Of a stretch of 64,000 bases of DNA, positions 1-11,285 are shown piece by piece. The stretch spans positions 37,870,309-37,934,308 of the forward strand of contig NC_023751.2 in the NCBI RefSeq assembly GCF_000499845.2. Direction: 5' to 3'. The stretch comes from Phaseolus vulgaris (lineage: Eukaryota; Streptophyta; Magnoliopsida; Fabales; Fabaceae). The notes under the pieces were generated by a model. That model was given only the letters and a program-made list of their open reading frames with translations. It did no database searches and had not been told where the DNA came from. How positions within the stretch are numbered: position 1 is the stretch's first letter; every line of letters begins with the position of its first letter. The position numbers and the translations under genes were made by a program.

Positions 1-760
1 GTTATTATTCACGTGAAAATCAATTTTAGATTTAACTCAAATTCATAATATTTCTCTTATAAGTTTCATAACACTTTGCGGTTATACTTATATAATTAAA
101 ATGTAAGTTAAATAAAGTTTTCATTTACTTCTATGATTAAAATGTTTTATTTTTAATTGTTGAGTAATATTCAACAAAGAACAGATAGATATCAACATTT
201 GTTTTAGAATTTAGGGTGAAAATAAACCATTCTAGTTGACTCAACTTCTGTAATTATTCATAATACACTTATTCACGTGTTTAGTTGACATTTCTCCAAT
301 ATTTATAGTTAAAATGCATGTGCATGGCTATATTATTTCCAGATCCGATCGGAAGCTAGCGTAAATAAAGAGCTAGCACTAATATTTGAAGGTATATAAT
401 ATAAATAACATTTTTTGTTAAACATTGATTAGATGATATGATTGGCAAATTAAAACACTTGTAAATTACGGTTTTCATGGAAAACTCAATTTCTTTATAG
501 CACTTAAGAATAACGAAGTTAATAATAGATGAGACATTAAAGAGAGGATAAGCAGATGAGAGATAAAAGAGAATCTATACGTAACAATAAATTAATACAT
601 AAAGAATTAATTAATATTAAAATTGGTGACTTATCATCATATTTTTTTTTTCTTTTGACTAAGTTGATGTATTTTTTTTATAATTTTTATTTTTATTTAA
701 GTTTGTTTATTTTAGATTTATTGAATCTGTTTTTTATTTTGAAATAGTGAAATTTTGAAT
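1..760. repeat. 5' flank of an OMT repeat unit (gene itself off the left edge)
   Basis: This segment is colinear with 50898-51610, which lies directly upstream of OMT copy F. Shared landmarks are the TTTAACTCAAATTCATAATA stretch, the GATCGGAAGC motif near 347 and 51259, and the TGGAAAACTCAATTTC motif near 479 and 51431. All OMT genes here are on the minus strand with their 5' flank to the right, so the match implies another OMT copy just left of position 1. No gene is visible in the segment; the 63-residue reading frame at 556-747 is low-complexity Phe/Leu. The sequence match is direct; the missing neighbour is inferred. Confidence 0.7.
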
Positions 761-1004
761 AAGTCTATGTAGAAATATATATATAATAGGATCTAATTTT
801 TTGATGTAGTATATTGAGTAGATTTTTTTTTTATAAGTGTTGGAGTATTCCTTTGTATTTCTATTTTTTTTATTTGCTAAAGAAAATGGTTAAGAGAAAA
901 TATTAAGTGTTGAGGAAATGGTACTATTGTAGTTGGAAATTCCATTTATAAATAACACCTGACTTCTCATGGAAATTCCATTTATAAATTCAAGAATCTT
1001 TCTT

Positions 1005-1455
1005 ATCCTCTCTTATCCTTTTCTCTCCCAAAAGATACATTAACTGTTGTTCCTGATTCTTTTCTCATTCAAACAAGTTCTTTCTCCATTCCAACTTCCA
1101 AAACTACTCTAGATTGACTGTCATCTCCCCTCCTAGCCAAATGTAAGCTTCTTTATTAGAACAAATGGAAAACATCATTGGAAGATTGACCTTGAGAAAC
1201 ATATTTCTCGTCCATTTGTCCTCCTATAACCTTATCTCTCTCTCGTTATCTACCTCCCATAAAATTATCCTAAAGTTGTCTTTCTAACACTCAAGAAACC
1301 AAATTTCTTTCAAATTCCACCACAAAAAAAATAAAAAATATGATCTACAATTCTTTTACACCCAAAAATCTCTTCAACCTCCATACTTAGAATCCAGTAC
1401 TTTTTCCCACAAATCTTTCTTCTCATCGCCTAAGAGCCAAATCCACATTTGATAA
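1005..1455 (-). mobile_element. Decayed LINE reverse-transcriptase fragment
   Basis: The stretch around 1373-1450 (CTCCATACTTAGAATCCAGT and the following AGCCAAATCCACA) resembles 28793-28860 inside the clearer minus-strand LINE of copy C's 3' flank. No open frame remains. It is probably an old fragment from the segment after the reverse-transcriptase thumb. Both boundaries are approximate. Confidence 0.4.
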
Positions 1456-2560
1456 TTTTAATGTACACATTTAAAAGGTAAACCATATTTAATAAAAGAT
1501 TATTCATAACTTTAACATAAATCTAATATTTCTCTCGTTATTTTTCTTTTGTGGTAATTTTATCAACAAATAAGTAACATCACTATTAAAGGTTAAGTTA
1601 AACATGTGTGTTTTTCTTACGTAATTTTTTACATGACTCCATGTCATCATGAATCAAATTAAAACTATTGTTAACTAAAATAAGATAAAAGAAATTGTGT
1701 TCACTACCACCACTTAATTTAAAAATTAAAATGAAATATTAAGATATTAAAATAAATTTCAATTTATTTCCTTTTCTTGCATCAAGTTAGCAGCGATCAA
1801 CAAAATTGAATAAAAAATAAACTTTTACTTCATTTCTTTCCTTCCATTATTTCTTCTTTTCATATTTTCTTATTATTTTTATATCTTTTTTTCAAAAAAA
1901 ATTTCTGTCGTTCATACTTTTCCATTATTTTTTTTTTAATTTCTCACTTCATTTTTCATTTTTTTTCAAAATCAAATTTTATTTTACAATAATTGACGTT
2001 GACATGTACAGGATTATTTTCACCTTTATGATATTTCAGTTTAGAATCATATTTTCATCATATTTCAGTTTAGAATAATTATTTTCATCATATTTAATAA
2101 AAAATAATTTTAAAGATAAAAAATAATATAAACTAAAAATTTATTGATATTTAAAATAATTTTTATTATTAATAAAAAATATAAAATAATTTCCAAATTA
2201 ATATATAACATTAACCATCAAAGTTTTACCTACTAGTCAATATAATAATTAATTATTTTTTTTAATTAAAGAAAATAATCAAATCAAGTAGTTTAACTTC
2301 AAATTAAAACTTTGTATTCATTTAGTTATATTAGGTTTCTAGGATTAAAAAAATCTTTAAAGATAAACTCGTTGTCGAAATGAAAAAATAAAATTTTGAT
2401 AAGACATTAGTGATTGAAAATATTTTCTATAATTAACAATAAAAAATAAAATAAATAGAAGTACTATGATTACTTTAATTCATAGTAAAAAAAGCTTCAT
2501 TCTAAAAAAGATGAGGGATCCTAATAAACAACCGTCTTCCCAAAAAACAAGATTGAAGAC
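1456..2560. repeat. AT-rich intergenic backbone shared with 8010-8340 and 11310-11400
   Basis: Positions 1745-2080 match 8010-8300 (shared TTTCCTTTTCTTGCATCAAG and the following poly-pyrimidine tract). Positions 2270-2345 match 11315-11395 (AACTTCAAATTAAAA and the following text). The two matching blocks are adjacent here but lie about 3 kb apart next to copy B, because a LINE tail and an LTR sit between them there. No gene is seen. Confidence 0.6.
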
Positions 2561-2569
2561 CTTGTTTGA

Positions 2570-2945
2570 TGGGTAAAGTAACATGAATAATAAAGTGTAG
2601 CAACATTAAAGATCTTGGAATTGATTATGAATGAGAAATTTTTTATATAGTCTATTTTAAACTCATAATTATCTAAGTATAATGCATTTCAAATGACCTA
2701 TAATACCGTGATCAATAAGTAGAATGTGCATGAATTGCACTGTTGGTTCAATAAGAGATAGAATTTAAAAATTAGTAAAATAATTTAGTTCATCATGTAA
2801 GCGATCAAGAAAATCAAGGAACTAGATTTTTTGTGTGTGAAGAAACATGATACAAGGAAAAAAATGTTAAAGATTAATCATGCATCTATAAAAATCTAGA
2901 AAAAATAATTAAAAGACAATAATGATCATTTATGAGATAAACTGA
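2570..2945 (+). mobile_element. Copia gag relic (first copy in the 3' flank of OMT A)
   Basis: This is a non-coding relic colinear with the better preserved relic at 15195-15600. Recognisable parts are the CTTGGAATTGATTATGAATG block, the TTTAAACTCATAATTATCT block and the AATTTAAAAATTAG block. In the better copy these translate to the conserved middle of plant Copia Gag (UBN2 type). The match ends at about 2945, where a LINE is inserted. Confidence 0.5.
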
Positions 2946-2949
2946 ACAT

Positions 2950-4968
2950 GTTGGTTTTCATAGTAAATGGATCAAAGGTTGCATGGAGTCTACCTCTGTG
3001 TCTGTGTTGGTTAACGGAAGTCCTACTGAAGAGTTCTACCCTCTGAGAGGGTTGAGGCAGAAGACCTACTAGCTCCGTTCCTTTTTCTAGTTGTAGCTGA
3101 ATGTTTGACTGGGTTAGTTAGGAAAGCTATTAAGTCCAACATGCTTACTAGGGTGAAGGTGGGGAGGAACGAGGTTGAATCTTGTGTGCTTCAGTTTATT
3201 GATGACACTATTTTCATGTGAGAAAGACTCTTACTCTAATGTGTTCACTCTGAAAGAAATTCTAAGGTGTTATGAGTTGACTTCTAGGTTAAAAATTAAT
3301 TTTCATAAATCAATGTTGGTAGGTATTAATTTGGTTAGGAGTAACCTTGATTGCTATGCAAGATGTCTTAACTGTACTCTTATGTGGACACAGTTTAAAT
3401 ACCTGGGTCTTGAAGTTGGTGTTAATATGAGAAAAAAGGAGTCTTGGGAGCCAGTTTTGAATAAAATTAGTACGCGGCTTAGTGTTTGGAAGGGTAGATT
3501 CTTATCTTTGTCAGGGAGAATTTGCTTAATTAAGTTGGTGCTCACAACCTTACCTCTCTTTCATCTCTCTTTCTATAAAGCGTCAGAGTCCGTATATAGT
3601 AGAATCATAAGTATTCAAAGGAAGTTTCTTTGGGGTTGGGGAAAGGATAATAGAGTTATCTCTTGGGTCAGTTCGGAAAACGTATGCAAACCTATGAAGT
3701 AAGGTGGATTGGGGTCAGAGACATTAGAAAGTTCAATGAAGCTCTTTTGGCCAAATGGAAATGGTGTTTGGTGAGTGAAGAACGAGGAAAGTGAAAGGAT
3801 ATTTTAATTTCTAAATATGGAGTTGAATCAAGTCAACGTCACTAACCCAAGAAGTACCAGTCTTGGTGGTGGAGGGATTTGTCTAAAGTTTGTGGCGAGG
3901 ATAATGTAGAAGGGTGGTTTAAAGAAGCTCTGGTCTGGAAAGTGGGCTTTGGGGATAAAGTCAGATTCTATTAGGATGTCTGGGCAGGTGATAATAAGCT
4001 TATCTCGTTGTATTCGAGGTTGCATTCTATATCTTTGAACAAAAGGCTGACAGTGGGTGAGGTTGGAGGGTGGGAAAACTCAATTTGAAAATGGTGGCTT
4101 AGATGGAGGAGAACTAAATTCGAGTGAGAATCCTTACAAAGAAGAAGAAATGATAAGGCTTATCTTCACAGATTTTCTGAACATGGAGGCACAAGACTGT
4201 CAATTGTGGGGAGGTAACATCACAAACGTGTATGGTGCCTATGCTTTAGATGAATAGATATTTTGTTCGTCCAATATAAGGACCTGAGATTCCATTTCAA
4301 GAACTTATATTTAGTGCATTTGAGCTCTAAGAAGAATAAGGTGTGGACAGGATTGTGGAGTGGCCGTAGTAAGTCCCTGACGCGCGGAAGAAATCTTCCA
4401 AATAACACAGATCTTGTCAATCTATGAGGAAGCTACAGTAGGGCAGAAGAGATGTGCTATGAGGTTCAGTATGCTGCGGTTTTGAAGCAGTCATGCTACT
4501 ATTAGAAGCATTCTGTTTAGCACGGAATCTGTCGGATGGGAGGACTCTGAACTCATTAAAAAGCTGGAGGGAAATAAGAGGTATTGGTTGTTATTTGTTA
4601 AGCTCTGTTAAGGATGTTGTTATGGGAAGCTTGCAGATTACAATCCTCTCTATATGGACGACAAGAAGTTGTGCAACCTCTTGTTGTAGAAGGTGCAGAA
4701 GTATGTGGGATTATGGAGGGCCAGGTGTTGCTGGTGTTTTTTGGAAGATGAAGGAGGGCTAATATATGTGGCCTTATACCTAGTATCCATATTAGTTCTG
4801 TTTTTTGTTTAGCAGTTCTATACTCATATTTTGTTAGACAAAGTTGGAAAGGTTTAAAGAAGTGTAGGGGAATAAACTTTGACAAGGGAAGAACTTTTTA
4901 CTGGGTCTTCTATAAAGGTTGGAGTATTAATGAAATACCTTATTATTTTTATTTAGTCACTAAAAAAA
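2950..4968 (+). mobile_element. Degenerate LINE (L1-type), reverse transcriptase to 3' end
   Basis: A plus-strand non-LTR retrotransposon, truncated at its 5' end. Around 2965-3060 the reading gives a reverse-transcriptase segment with VSVLVNGSPT. Next come APFLFL and then FIDDTIF near 3196-3216, the catalytic aspartates of the family. The 3235-3702 frame carries RLKINFHKS, the FKYLGLEVG block and GRICLIK, all typical of the thumb region of plant LINEs. After 3702 the frame is broken by stops and shifts. The element ends in a short A-run at 4962-4968. It sits inside the duplicated gag-relic backbone. Confidence 0.85.
3235..3702 (+). pseudogene. LINE reverse-transcriptase thumb fragment
   Basis: This is the longest surviving open stretch of the LINE at 2950-4968, about 155 residues. 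It contains RLKINFHKSML, the FKYLGLEV block, VWKGRFLSLSGRICLIK and FLWGWGKDN, the conserved series after the YxDD box in plant L1 reverse transcriptases. A TGA follows the FIDDTIFM box just upstream and a TAA closes it at 3700-3702, so no functional enzyme can be made. Confidence 0.8.
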
Positions 4969-5215
4969 TCATCAACAAATGTGTATGAATTACACAACAT
5001 GTTCAAGAAGAAAGTGAATTTAAAAATTAGGAAAGTAACTTAGTTGATTATGAAAATCATAAAAAAAAACCAGAATTTTTTATGTGAAGAAGCATGATAT
5101 AGGGAAAAGGATGTTAAAAGGTTAATATGCATCTATTAAAATCTAGAAATATTAATTAAGACAATAAATATCCTTTTTTTGAGAAATATGAACATTTTTA
5201 GAAGGATTTCTCAAG
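4969..5215 (+). mobile_element. Copia gag relic (second copy near OMT A)
   Basis: This repeats the text of 2715-2945 after the LINE: GTGTATGAATTACACAACAT, then AATTTAAAAATTAGGAAAGT, then the lysine-rich and zinc-knuckle-like part (about 5165-5215). It is non-coding. It shows either a local duplication of the relic or a hybrid of two units. Confidence 0.5.
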
Positions 5216-5571
5216 ACGTTAAAAAAGAAGGATATTATGCATGTTTCTAATGAGATTTAACTAAAGTTTTCATAATACACATTGGATTGATTCTGAATTT
5301 ACTAGAGATTATTTAGTGCATAAATCATAAATTCAAAATAAATAAAAAAATTCTTCATGAAAATAGTGAAAACTCCAGTGGAAACGTTCTAATCTTATCT
5401 TTGCATATTTCAATTGTTTTATTTTATTAATATAAAAAGTGAATATAACATGATATATTACACACCAGGAGTTTATTCTGTTATTTTAAAATTATAAAAA
5501 TAAACACATAAAACACATAAAGAAGCAATTAGAAATAAAGCAGAGGAAGTAGAGGTAAAGAGCATAATGGT
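5216..5571. other. Conserved 3' flank of OMT copy A
   Basis: AT-rich sequence following the stop codon of copy A (the gene is on the minus strand). The part at 5435-5560 (AGTGAATATAACATGATATA, then CACCAGGAGTTTATTCTGTT and CACATAAAGAAGCAATTAGA) recurs 3' of the other OMT copies and probably includes the 3' UTR. No gene is seen. Confidence 0.6.
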
Positions 5572-7234
5572 CTACTTGAAGAACTCCATAACCCAAAAAT
5601 TGTTTACATGACATTCATATCTGATGCCACTGAATCCAGCTGCTCTTGCCAATTTCATGAACTCTTCTTCACATCGTTCTTTACCTCCCTCGTGCTGAGT
5701 CATCATCAAAACATCCAGTTGTGAAACCCCCTTATAAGCATTACTAGTCTCTGGTGTTTTTGGAAGAACTGCCTCCACAACTATCACCTTTCCATCATCA
5801 GGAATTGCATCATAACAATTCTTCAACAGCTTCACACAATGTTCATCACTCCAATCATGAACTATCCACTGCACAGTTTACTTAATGTCAAAGCTCATTG
5901 AAGATTGGTATAAGTTTCATGCATCAGTTTCAATAAATCAAACTTTCAATCAACTGCTATTCATATTCAACATAAGAAACACGTTCGTAGTGGTTAGAAG
6001 TTTAAGCTAAAGTAAAAAGGGTGTTTGATAAAAGGAGAGATTCCTCTCCTCTTTAAAATTAAATACTATATATTTCCCTAGCACCCATCATTATGAATTG
6101 ACCAAAATCCCCTGTAAGACAGCCACACTTACCTTCATAAATATGGCGTCTCCTTTTGGCACATTTTCAAACATATCTCCCCCAACGTGTTCCACTCCTG
6201 CAATATTAGGTACCTTTTGCTTTTAAAACTCAACATCATATATTATTAACAAAGAAAGTATTGGACTCTAAGCAAGTAAATAGTACACACTATTTATGTT
6301 ATTGTCTTGTAAAACTCTAAATTTACCAAATAAGTCTTCAAAGGACAAAAAGAACATTTTTTTTTTAATTTTGCAGAACCACAGAATTGGAATGTGTAAG
6401 GATGATACCAGGATAGGAAGGAGCCTCTTGAATGACATGAGGCAAGTCGAAATTGATGCCATGAATATGAGGGTATTTAGAAGTGATCAAGTTAATGTTG
6501 ATTCCAAGACCACCAGCAACATCTACCAGTGTTTTTATGCCCTCAAAACCTTTGTAGGATTCCAGAACCTTCTTCATAACCAAAGTGGTGTGATTGATCA
6601 TAGCTGTGTTGAAAACCTTGTTGAATCTTGAGTCCAAACGTGGATAGTCAAAAGCATGAGTGCCATAAACCCTGTTGAATGGAACACCCCCCTCCCTAAT
6701 TGCATCTTTCAGCTCACTCCTATTTTAAAACATACCAATATGTTTGTGAGGGAAAAGGAGATAAAATGATAATAGTTGAGAGAGAGAGAGAGAGTTGAAC
6801 CAGCTTTGTAGGAAGATTTTGTCTTGGAGTAAGGCCATCACGGGCCCCAAGGAAACTCCATCAGAATTGGGAGCAAAGAATGCGGCGACGGGAGTGATGG
6901 TGTAGAGGCGGTGAAAGGTGGGAGGAAGACGGTGGTCGGAAGTGAGGGAAGAGTTAAGAATGGAGTGAGAAGAAAGAAGTGCAAGGAGACGATCTATCAT
7001 TGAGGCTGCTTCTGGGTTACTGCAACCAATCTTTGATGCTATTTCCTTAGCAGACACCTTAGCACCTTCTCCGGCTTCTTTCAGCACCTCAAAGACTCCC
7101 AGCTCCGTCGCCGATTGCACTGCCATGGAAAGGACCACGGAAGTCGCAAGCTGCATGGCACGGGAGAAGCTTTCTGCATCTTCTTCCTTCCTCTTCTCTT
7201 CATCATTCAGCGTTGAATCTGGAAGGCTTGCCAT
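5572..7234 (-). CDS. Caffeic acid O-methyltransferase-like class II OMT, copy A
   Basis: A plant small-molecule O-methyltransferase, expected to transfer a methyl group from S-adenosylmethionine to a phenolic hydroxyl in the cytosol. Four exons: 6801-7234, 6409-6719, 6133-6197 and 5572-5868, giving 368 residues, normal for the family. Introns are GT-AG; donor 1 is the unusual GTTCAACTC, and junction phases are 2, 1 and 0. The start is ATG 7234 (MASLPDS); an upstream in-frame start exists but is not conserved in the family. Exon 1 encodes the dimerisation domain. Exon 2 carries the SAM motif LVDVAGGLG, with Ala for the usual first Gly. Exon 3 has [10 protein letters not shown]. Exon 4 has HDWSDEHC. 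Catalytic His274, Glu302 and Glu334 align with the COMT triad. The exact substrate cannot be read from sequence. Confidence 0.9.
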
Positions 7235-7272
7235 CTCCACTTCAACCTGCAATCGTTCACCAACTTCTCCAC

Positions 7273-7280
7273 TATATATT
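7273..7280 (-). promoter_or_regulatory. Possible TATA box of OMT copy A
   Basis: TATATATT (plus-strand text) lies about 40 bp upstream of the ATG at 7234. The same text stands at the same distance in copy F (50840-50847), so it is conserved between copies. The distance is short for a TATA box, so the leader would be very short or the real start lies elsewhere. Confidence 0.3.
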
Positions 7281-7289
7281 AAACCATCC

Positions 7290-8345
7290 ATTGAAAACCT
7301 TTATACTTTATTATTCTGAGATACTTATAATAATTTGGGTGTTGATATGTCAACACCACAATAAAAAACCATTCGTTGACAAATCAATAAAATAATATTT
7401 TAATTATATTTAATTTATTTTAAATTTTCAAATATTATTATAATATAATGTTAAGTATATGCTTTTTATTGTGTGTAGGATAATATTTTTTAGTTATAAG
7501 GCATTATTTTAAAGAGACAACACTAATATTTTGAAGGTAATAAATAACATTTTTTAATAAACATTGTTTATGGTGGTGTGGTGGCTAGCTAAGAACTTTA
7601 TTATGAGTCTAAATAATTGATTAGATGATTGGCAAATTAATACAATTGTAAATGGAAAACCCAATTTCCTTATAAATAACACCTCTGACCTTTGATGGAG
7701 CTTGAGAAGTTTGTTGCATGGATTAGGGTTTTTGATATATAAAAGCTTTTCAATCCTTATAAATTAATATAATGAAATATGTAGTAGCAGAAATAGTTGT
7801 AGACAAAATAATATTATCTGAATGCGGTGTTTTAGCTAGGTATTCAGTGAAATCAGACCGCCACAATTTAATTCATTTTGATGGAAAATTGTGCGTACAA
7901 CAGTTTCCAATGAGATAGTATATCCCTCAAAGATAGACTCAAATTGAAGATCAAGAATTATTGAAAATCAAAATTATGATTTAACTTCAAAATATTTATA
8001 CTTACTTAAATAAATCTTAATTTATTTCCTTTTCTTGCATCAAGTTAGCATGGATCAAAAAAATTGTATAAAAAAAATAGACTTTTAGTTCAATTCTTTC
8101 CTTATCATTATTTCTTCTTTTCATATATTTTTCTAATTATTATTCTTTATTTTTTTTTAAAGTTTCCTCTGCCTCACACTTTTCCATTCTTTTGTTTAAA
8201 ATTTCTTGCTTCATTTGTATTTTTTTTTTCAAAACCAAATTTTATTGTGTGTGTTCAAGATCACTTTCATCTTTATCATATTTTAATTTAGAAAATTATC
8301 TTCTTCTTATTTGAAAATCTCACAATTCCTTTTTCTCTGTTGATA
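7290..8345. repeat. 5' flank of OMT A, shared with the flank of F and the left edge
   Basis: Positions 7545-7680 (ACATTGTTTATGG, then GCTAGCTAAGAACTTTATTAT and TTGATTAGATGAT) match 51325-51440 and in part 420-500. Positions 8010-8300 match 1745-2080. It holds no gene. The pyrimidine-rich part gives only low-complexity reading frames. Confidence 0.6.
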
Positions 8346-8350
8346 TTTGA

Positions 8351-9450
8351 TTTTTTTTTTATCTGTAATGAATTAATTAAATAAAAAGAAACTCTTTCCA
8401 ACATGTATACATAGAACTCCTAATAAAACTACCTACAATACATGCATGCTAACTAAGAGACACACCACTTAGTTCCAAAAGAGCTATGTAATTACAACCC
8501 CAAAACCTGCTTCAAACCAACAAACAAAACCTGTTAGTACATATAGGCATAGCTTGCTACCAGCCCACCAAGCAAGCCACTAACACTCTAACCAGAAAGC
8601 AAAACAACAACATCTCAGACACCTTCCTCGGTAAGCAGAAACCAGATGAGAAAGCAGTTGCTACTCCATGATCTCTTCTCCCTTACATTCTATACAATAT
8701 GGCATATCTGCACCTTTGTAACCAGCTTCTACCAGGAAACCCTTAGTAGAAAAACATCAACAAGATAAAGCTACACTTTTATAGAATCTACATAACACAT
8801 TAAACAGAGGAAAAACATGTGTGCTTGGCTGTGATTGACCACCAGCTCACTGCTGCATGACCTGAAAAAAAGCAATAGACTATACCAGAACCTATACCTG
8901 TTCAATTCACTCTGCACCGAAAAACAAGAAACAACTCTTTTGGTCGTTAGACTTGCTCTCCACTCATGGCAGACAACTATACCAAACACCACCGCATGCA
9001 GCATCAAGCTTTAAATTACTGCATCAGAGTAATAAAATCTATCCTCCAGAAAGCACTAATCCGAACCATTTCCTGTCTATACCTTCCTTGACCTGCAGAA
9101 ACCTGTATGGTCAGGACTACACCACACAACACCCAGCACAAGAACCACCCTCTTAGCACTCTGCTACCAACCCCTGCAGCACTAGAGCCTGCACCACGGC
9201 AGTGGGTCTTGGACCCTCTTTTCTAGACACAACTCCTCTAAAATAAAATCCAAAGAAACACTTTCTACCCTGCTTAAGCTCACACCCAGTTACTTAAAGC
9301 TTTTAACGCATATAGACGGATTAAGTACCCAATCCACAAAGAGTAGTTGAAGGTATATGTCCTATGCTTCATCCATAACCACGACTTGAGCTGAGTCATA
9401 TGAAAAACCTCTTCAACATTTACAACTCCCTCCTTAAAAAGAATAGAGTT
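8351..9450 (-). mobile_element. LINE 3' end, minus strand
   Basis: A run of ten T at 8351-8360 followed by ATCTGTAATG is the reverse complement of a LINE A-tail. The LINE at 27664 begins with the same layout (poly-T, ATCAGCAAAT). Read on the minus strand near 9290-9410, a broken frame gives MTQLKSWLW and then FNYSLW, like the extreme C-terminus of plant LINE ORF2. The rest (8370-9250) would be 3' UTR. The right boundary with the LTR is uncertain. Confidence 0.55.
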
Positions 9451-9469
9451 TCTCTAGTTAATTACAAGA

Positions 9470-10885
9470 TTATGCAGATATATTTTCCAGATGCACACAC
9501 ACTGATATTAGATTGAAAAACAGTGAAACACAAAAACAGCAAACCTTAATTCCAAATAATGTGATTTAGGTTCAGTTAAGGGCTTGACAATTAGTGAGGC
9601 AATCTATCACACTCAACTTGTTTTACTAGCCTTTAACAGATTATCAGTGTTCTTATTGAAACCAGACAGTTTTCCAGAAATTAAGAACAGTATGCACAGC
9701 GCCCAGAAAGAACACATTTATTTTCAATTGAACAGATTTATTTCTTTGCTGTTTTATCAATTATGCAGAAACGAAATTGCAGAGAGTGAGAGAGAATGAA
9801 CACAAGCAGTTATACTGGTTCACTCAACTGAGCTACATCCAGTCTTCACCAAAACCAGGTGGAAATCACTAAAACACAGTACAACCAAGTACAATTCCCA
9901 CTGTTCTTGAAACCTACAAGAACTTAGGTACTCTTGCTGAAAAAACCTATTTCAGCTCACACACACTCTCCAAGAAAACCTATCAAGAAGAGTGTTCAAC
10001 CAAACAATTACAAGAAATGAGAAGTGAAACGACTACACCTGATTGAGGATACAAAGATCTGCCTTAAACCAGTAGGCAAGATTGCTAGAACAGTAGCAGC
10101 ACCTCACACCAAGCTTTTGGAACCAAACCAAGAACAAGCACTTTGTGATTTTTGAAATCTTTTAAGAACAAATGCTAATCCTTTGTAAACTCTTAATTCT
10201 CTGCTGTCAAAACTTGTTTTTGCAAATGTATGAACAACTTTTAAACTCAGAAACAAGTTTGCATTTTATAGAAAACCAACTTATAACAGATTTTTGAAAA
10301 ACAGTTAAAGCTGTTATAAAATGAACAGATTGAAAATAAAATGAACAGATTTATTTTCAAAAGCAGTTAGAGAATTTGTTAAGTGAGGAGACTTAGTCAA
10401 CCATTCTGGTGCTGAGATAAAACTGAAAATCGTTTAAGCTTGACATGGCACCAGAGACAAAAAGAATCTATTCATTTACAGATGAACAGATTTATTTTTC
10501 AAAACGAAAACAGAGAAAGTTTAACTATTTAAAACTCAGTTGTTTTGAAAGATAGAAGACTTAGTCAAAATACATGATGCACAAAATCTATTTTTTACAA
10601 GACTTAACCAAGGCATCAGTGTAAAAATGAATTTGTTTACTTAGAAAAGAACAGATTTATTTTTTATGCAGTAAACGTGTTTTTTGTAAAATAGTTTAAG
10701 AAAACTTATGCTTGTTCTTATCACATGGCCAGTGGTTATGAGGTGAGTTACTCAGCAAAAAGCCCTCTTAAACAACCTCTAAGCACTGCCTAAGACACAC
10801 TTAAAGCAAAACAAAAATACACATGAAATGTACATAAAAGTCTTCATCAAACACAATCTTGAAGGGGCAGCAACCATCTTCAACA
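9470..10885 (-). mobile_element. SIRE-like Copia LTR (3' LTR of a minus-strand element)
   Basis: The right edge is precise: the plus strand reads CTTCAACA ending at 10885, directly followed by ATCTCCCCCT. On the minus strand this is the polypurine tract AGGGGGAGAT joined to an LTR start TGTTGAAG, the usual layout of SIRE-type Copia elements. The body has repeated ATGAACAGATTTATTTT motifs (around 10320-10350, 10485, 10650) and a CACTCAACTGAGCTACATCC segment also seen in the LTR piece at 38490. The left boundary is approximate. Confidence 0.65.
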
Positions 10886-11285
10886 ATCTCCCCCTGTTTG
10901 ATGGAGACAAATCCCCATAGCTAACCTCATAGCTTTGTTGCTTTAAGAACCTGCACTGCACCAGATTTTAAACCAGAAAAAAACAGCAGTATTGCATAAC
11001 ATGAGAAATGGTTTTAAGGTGCAGAATTAACTCCCTGTTTCAGCTAGCTTCACCTAGCATGGTGAGCTATTTTTCAGCAGCTATTTTTCTCCCCCTTTGG
11101 ATTCATCAAACAGCATATAAGCATAGGGAAAACAAAAATGAAACAAAAACCATAACCATAATAGTTCAGAAAATAAAACCATATTGTTCAGCATTACAGA
11201 CATTTGAAAACTGATAAAGAAAGCATTAAAAACAGAAGACTACTGGTCTGACACAAATAGATGTTGACATGATCCCTCCTTGGTC
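10886..11285 (-). mobile_element. Internal 3' fragment of the SIRE-like Copia element
   Basis: Starts with the polypurine tract (10886-10895 on the plus strand), continues with non-coding sequence, and has a second pyrimidine block TTTTTCTCCCCCTTTGG near 11084-11100. Coding domains of the element are absent: it stops near 11285, where the OMT backbone resumes. It is therefore a truncated insertion. Confidence 0.5.

Noticed and set aside
4493..4885. Overlapping 89- and 95-residue frames on opposite strands
   Set aside because: Both fall in the decayed 3' part of the LINE at 2950-4968 and show no conserved motif.
6296..6631. Plus-strand reading frame antisense to exon 2 of OMT A, repeated in all copies (for example 30663, 36000, 43059, 58498)
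   Set aside because: It is conserved only because exon 2 is conserved on the other strand. It lacks its own promoter or leader and resembles no family.
7235..7291. Upstream in-frame start of OMT A (MDGLIYSGEV...)
   Set aside because: The extension is absent or different in the other copies, copy B has a stop there, and the family starts at the conserved MASLP/MATLP methionine.
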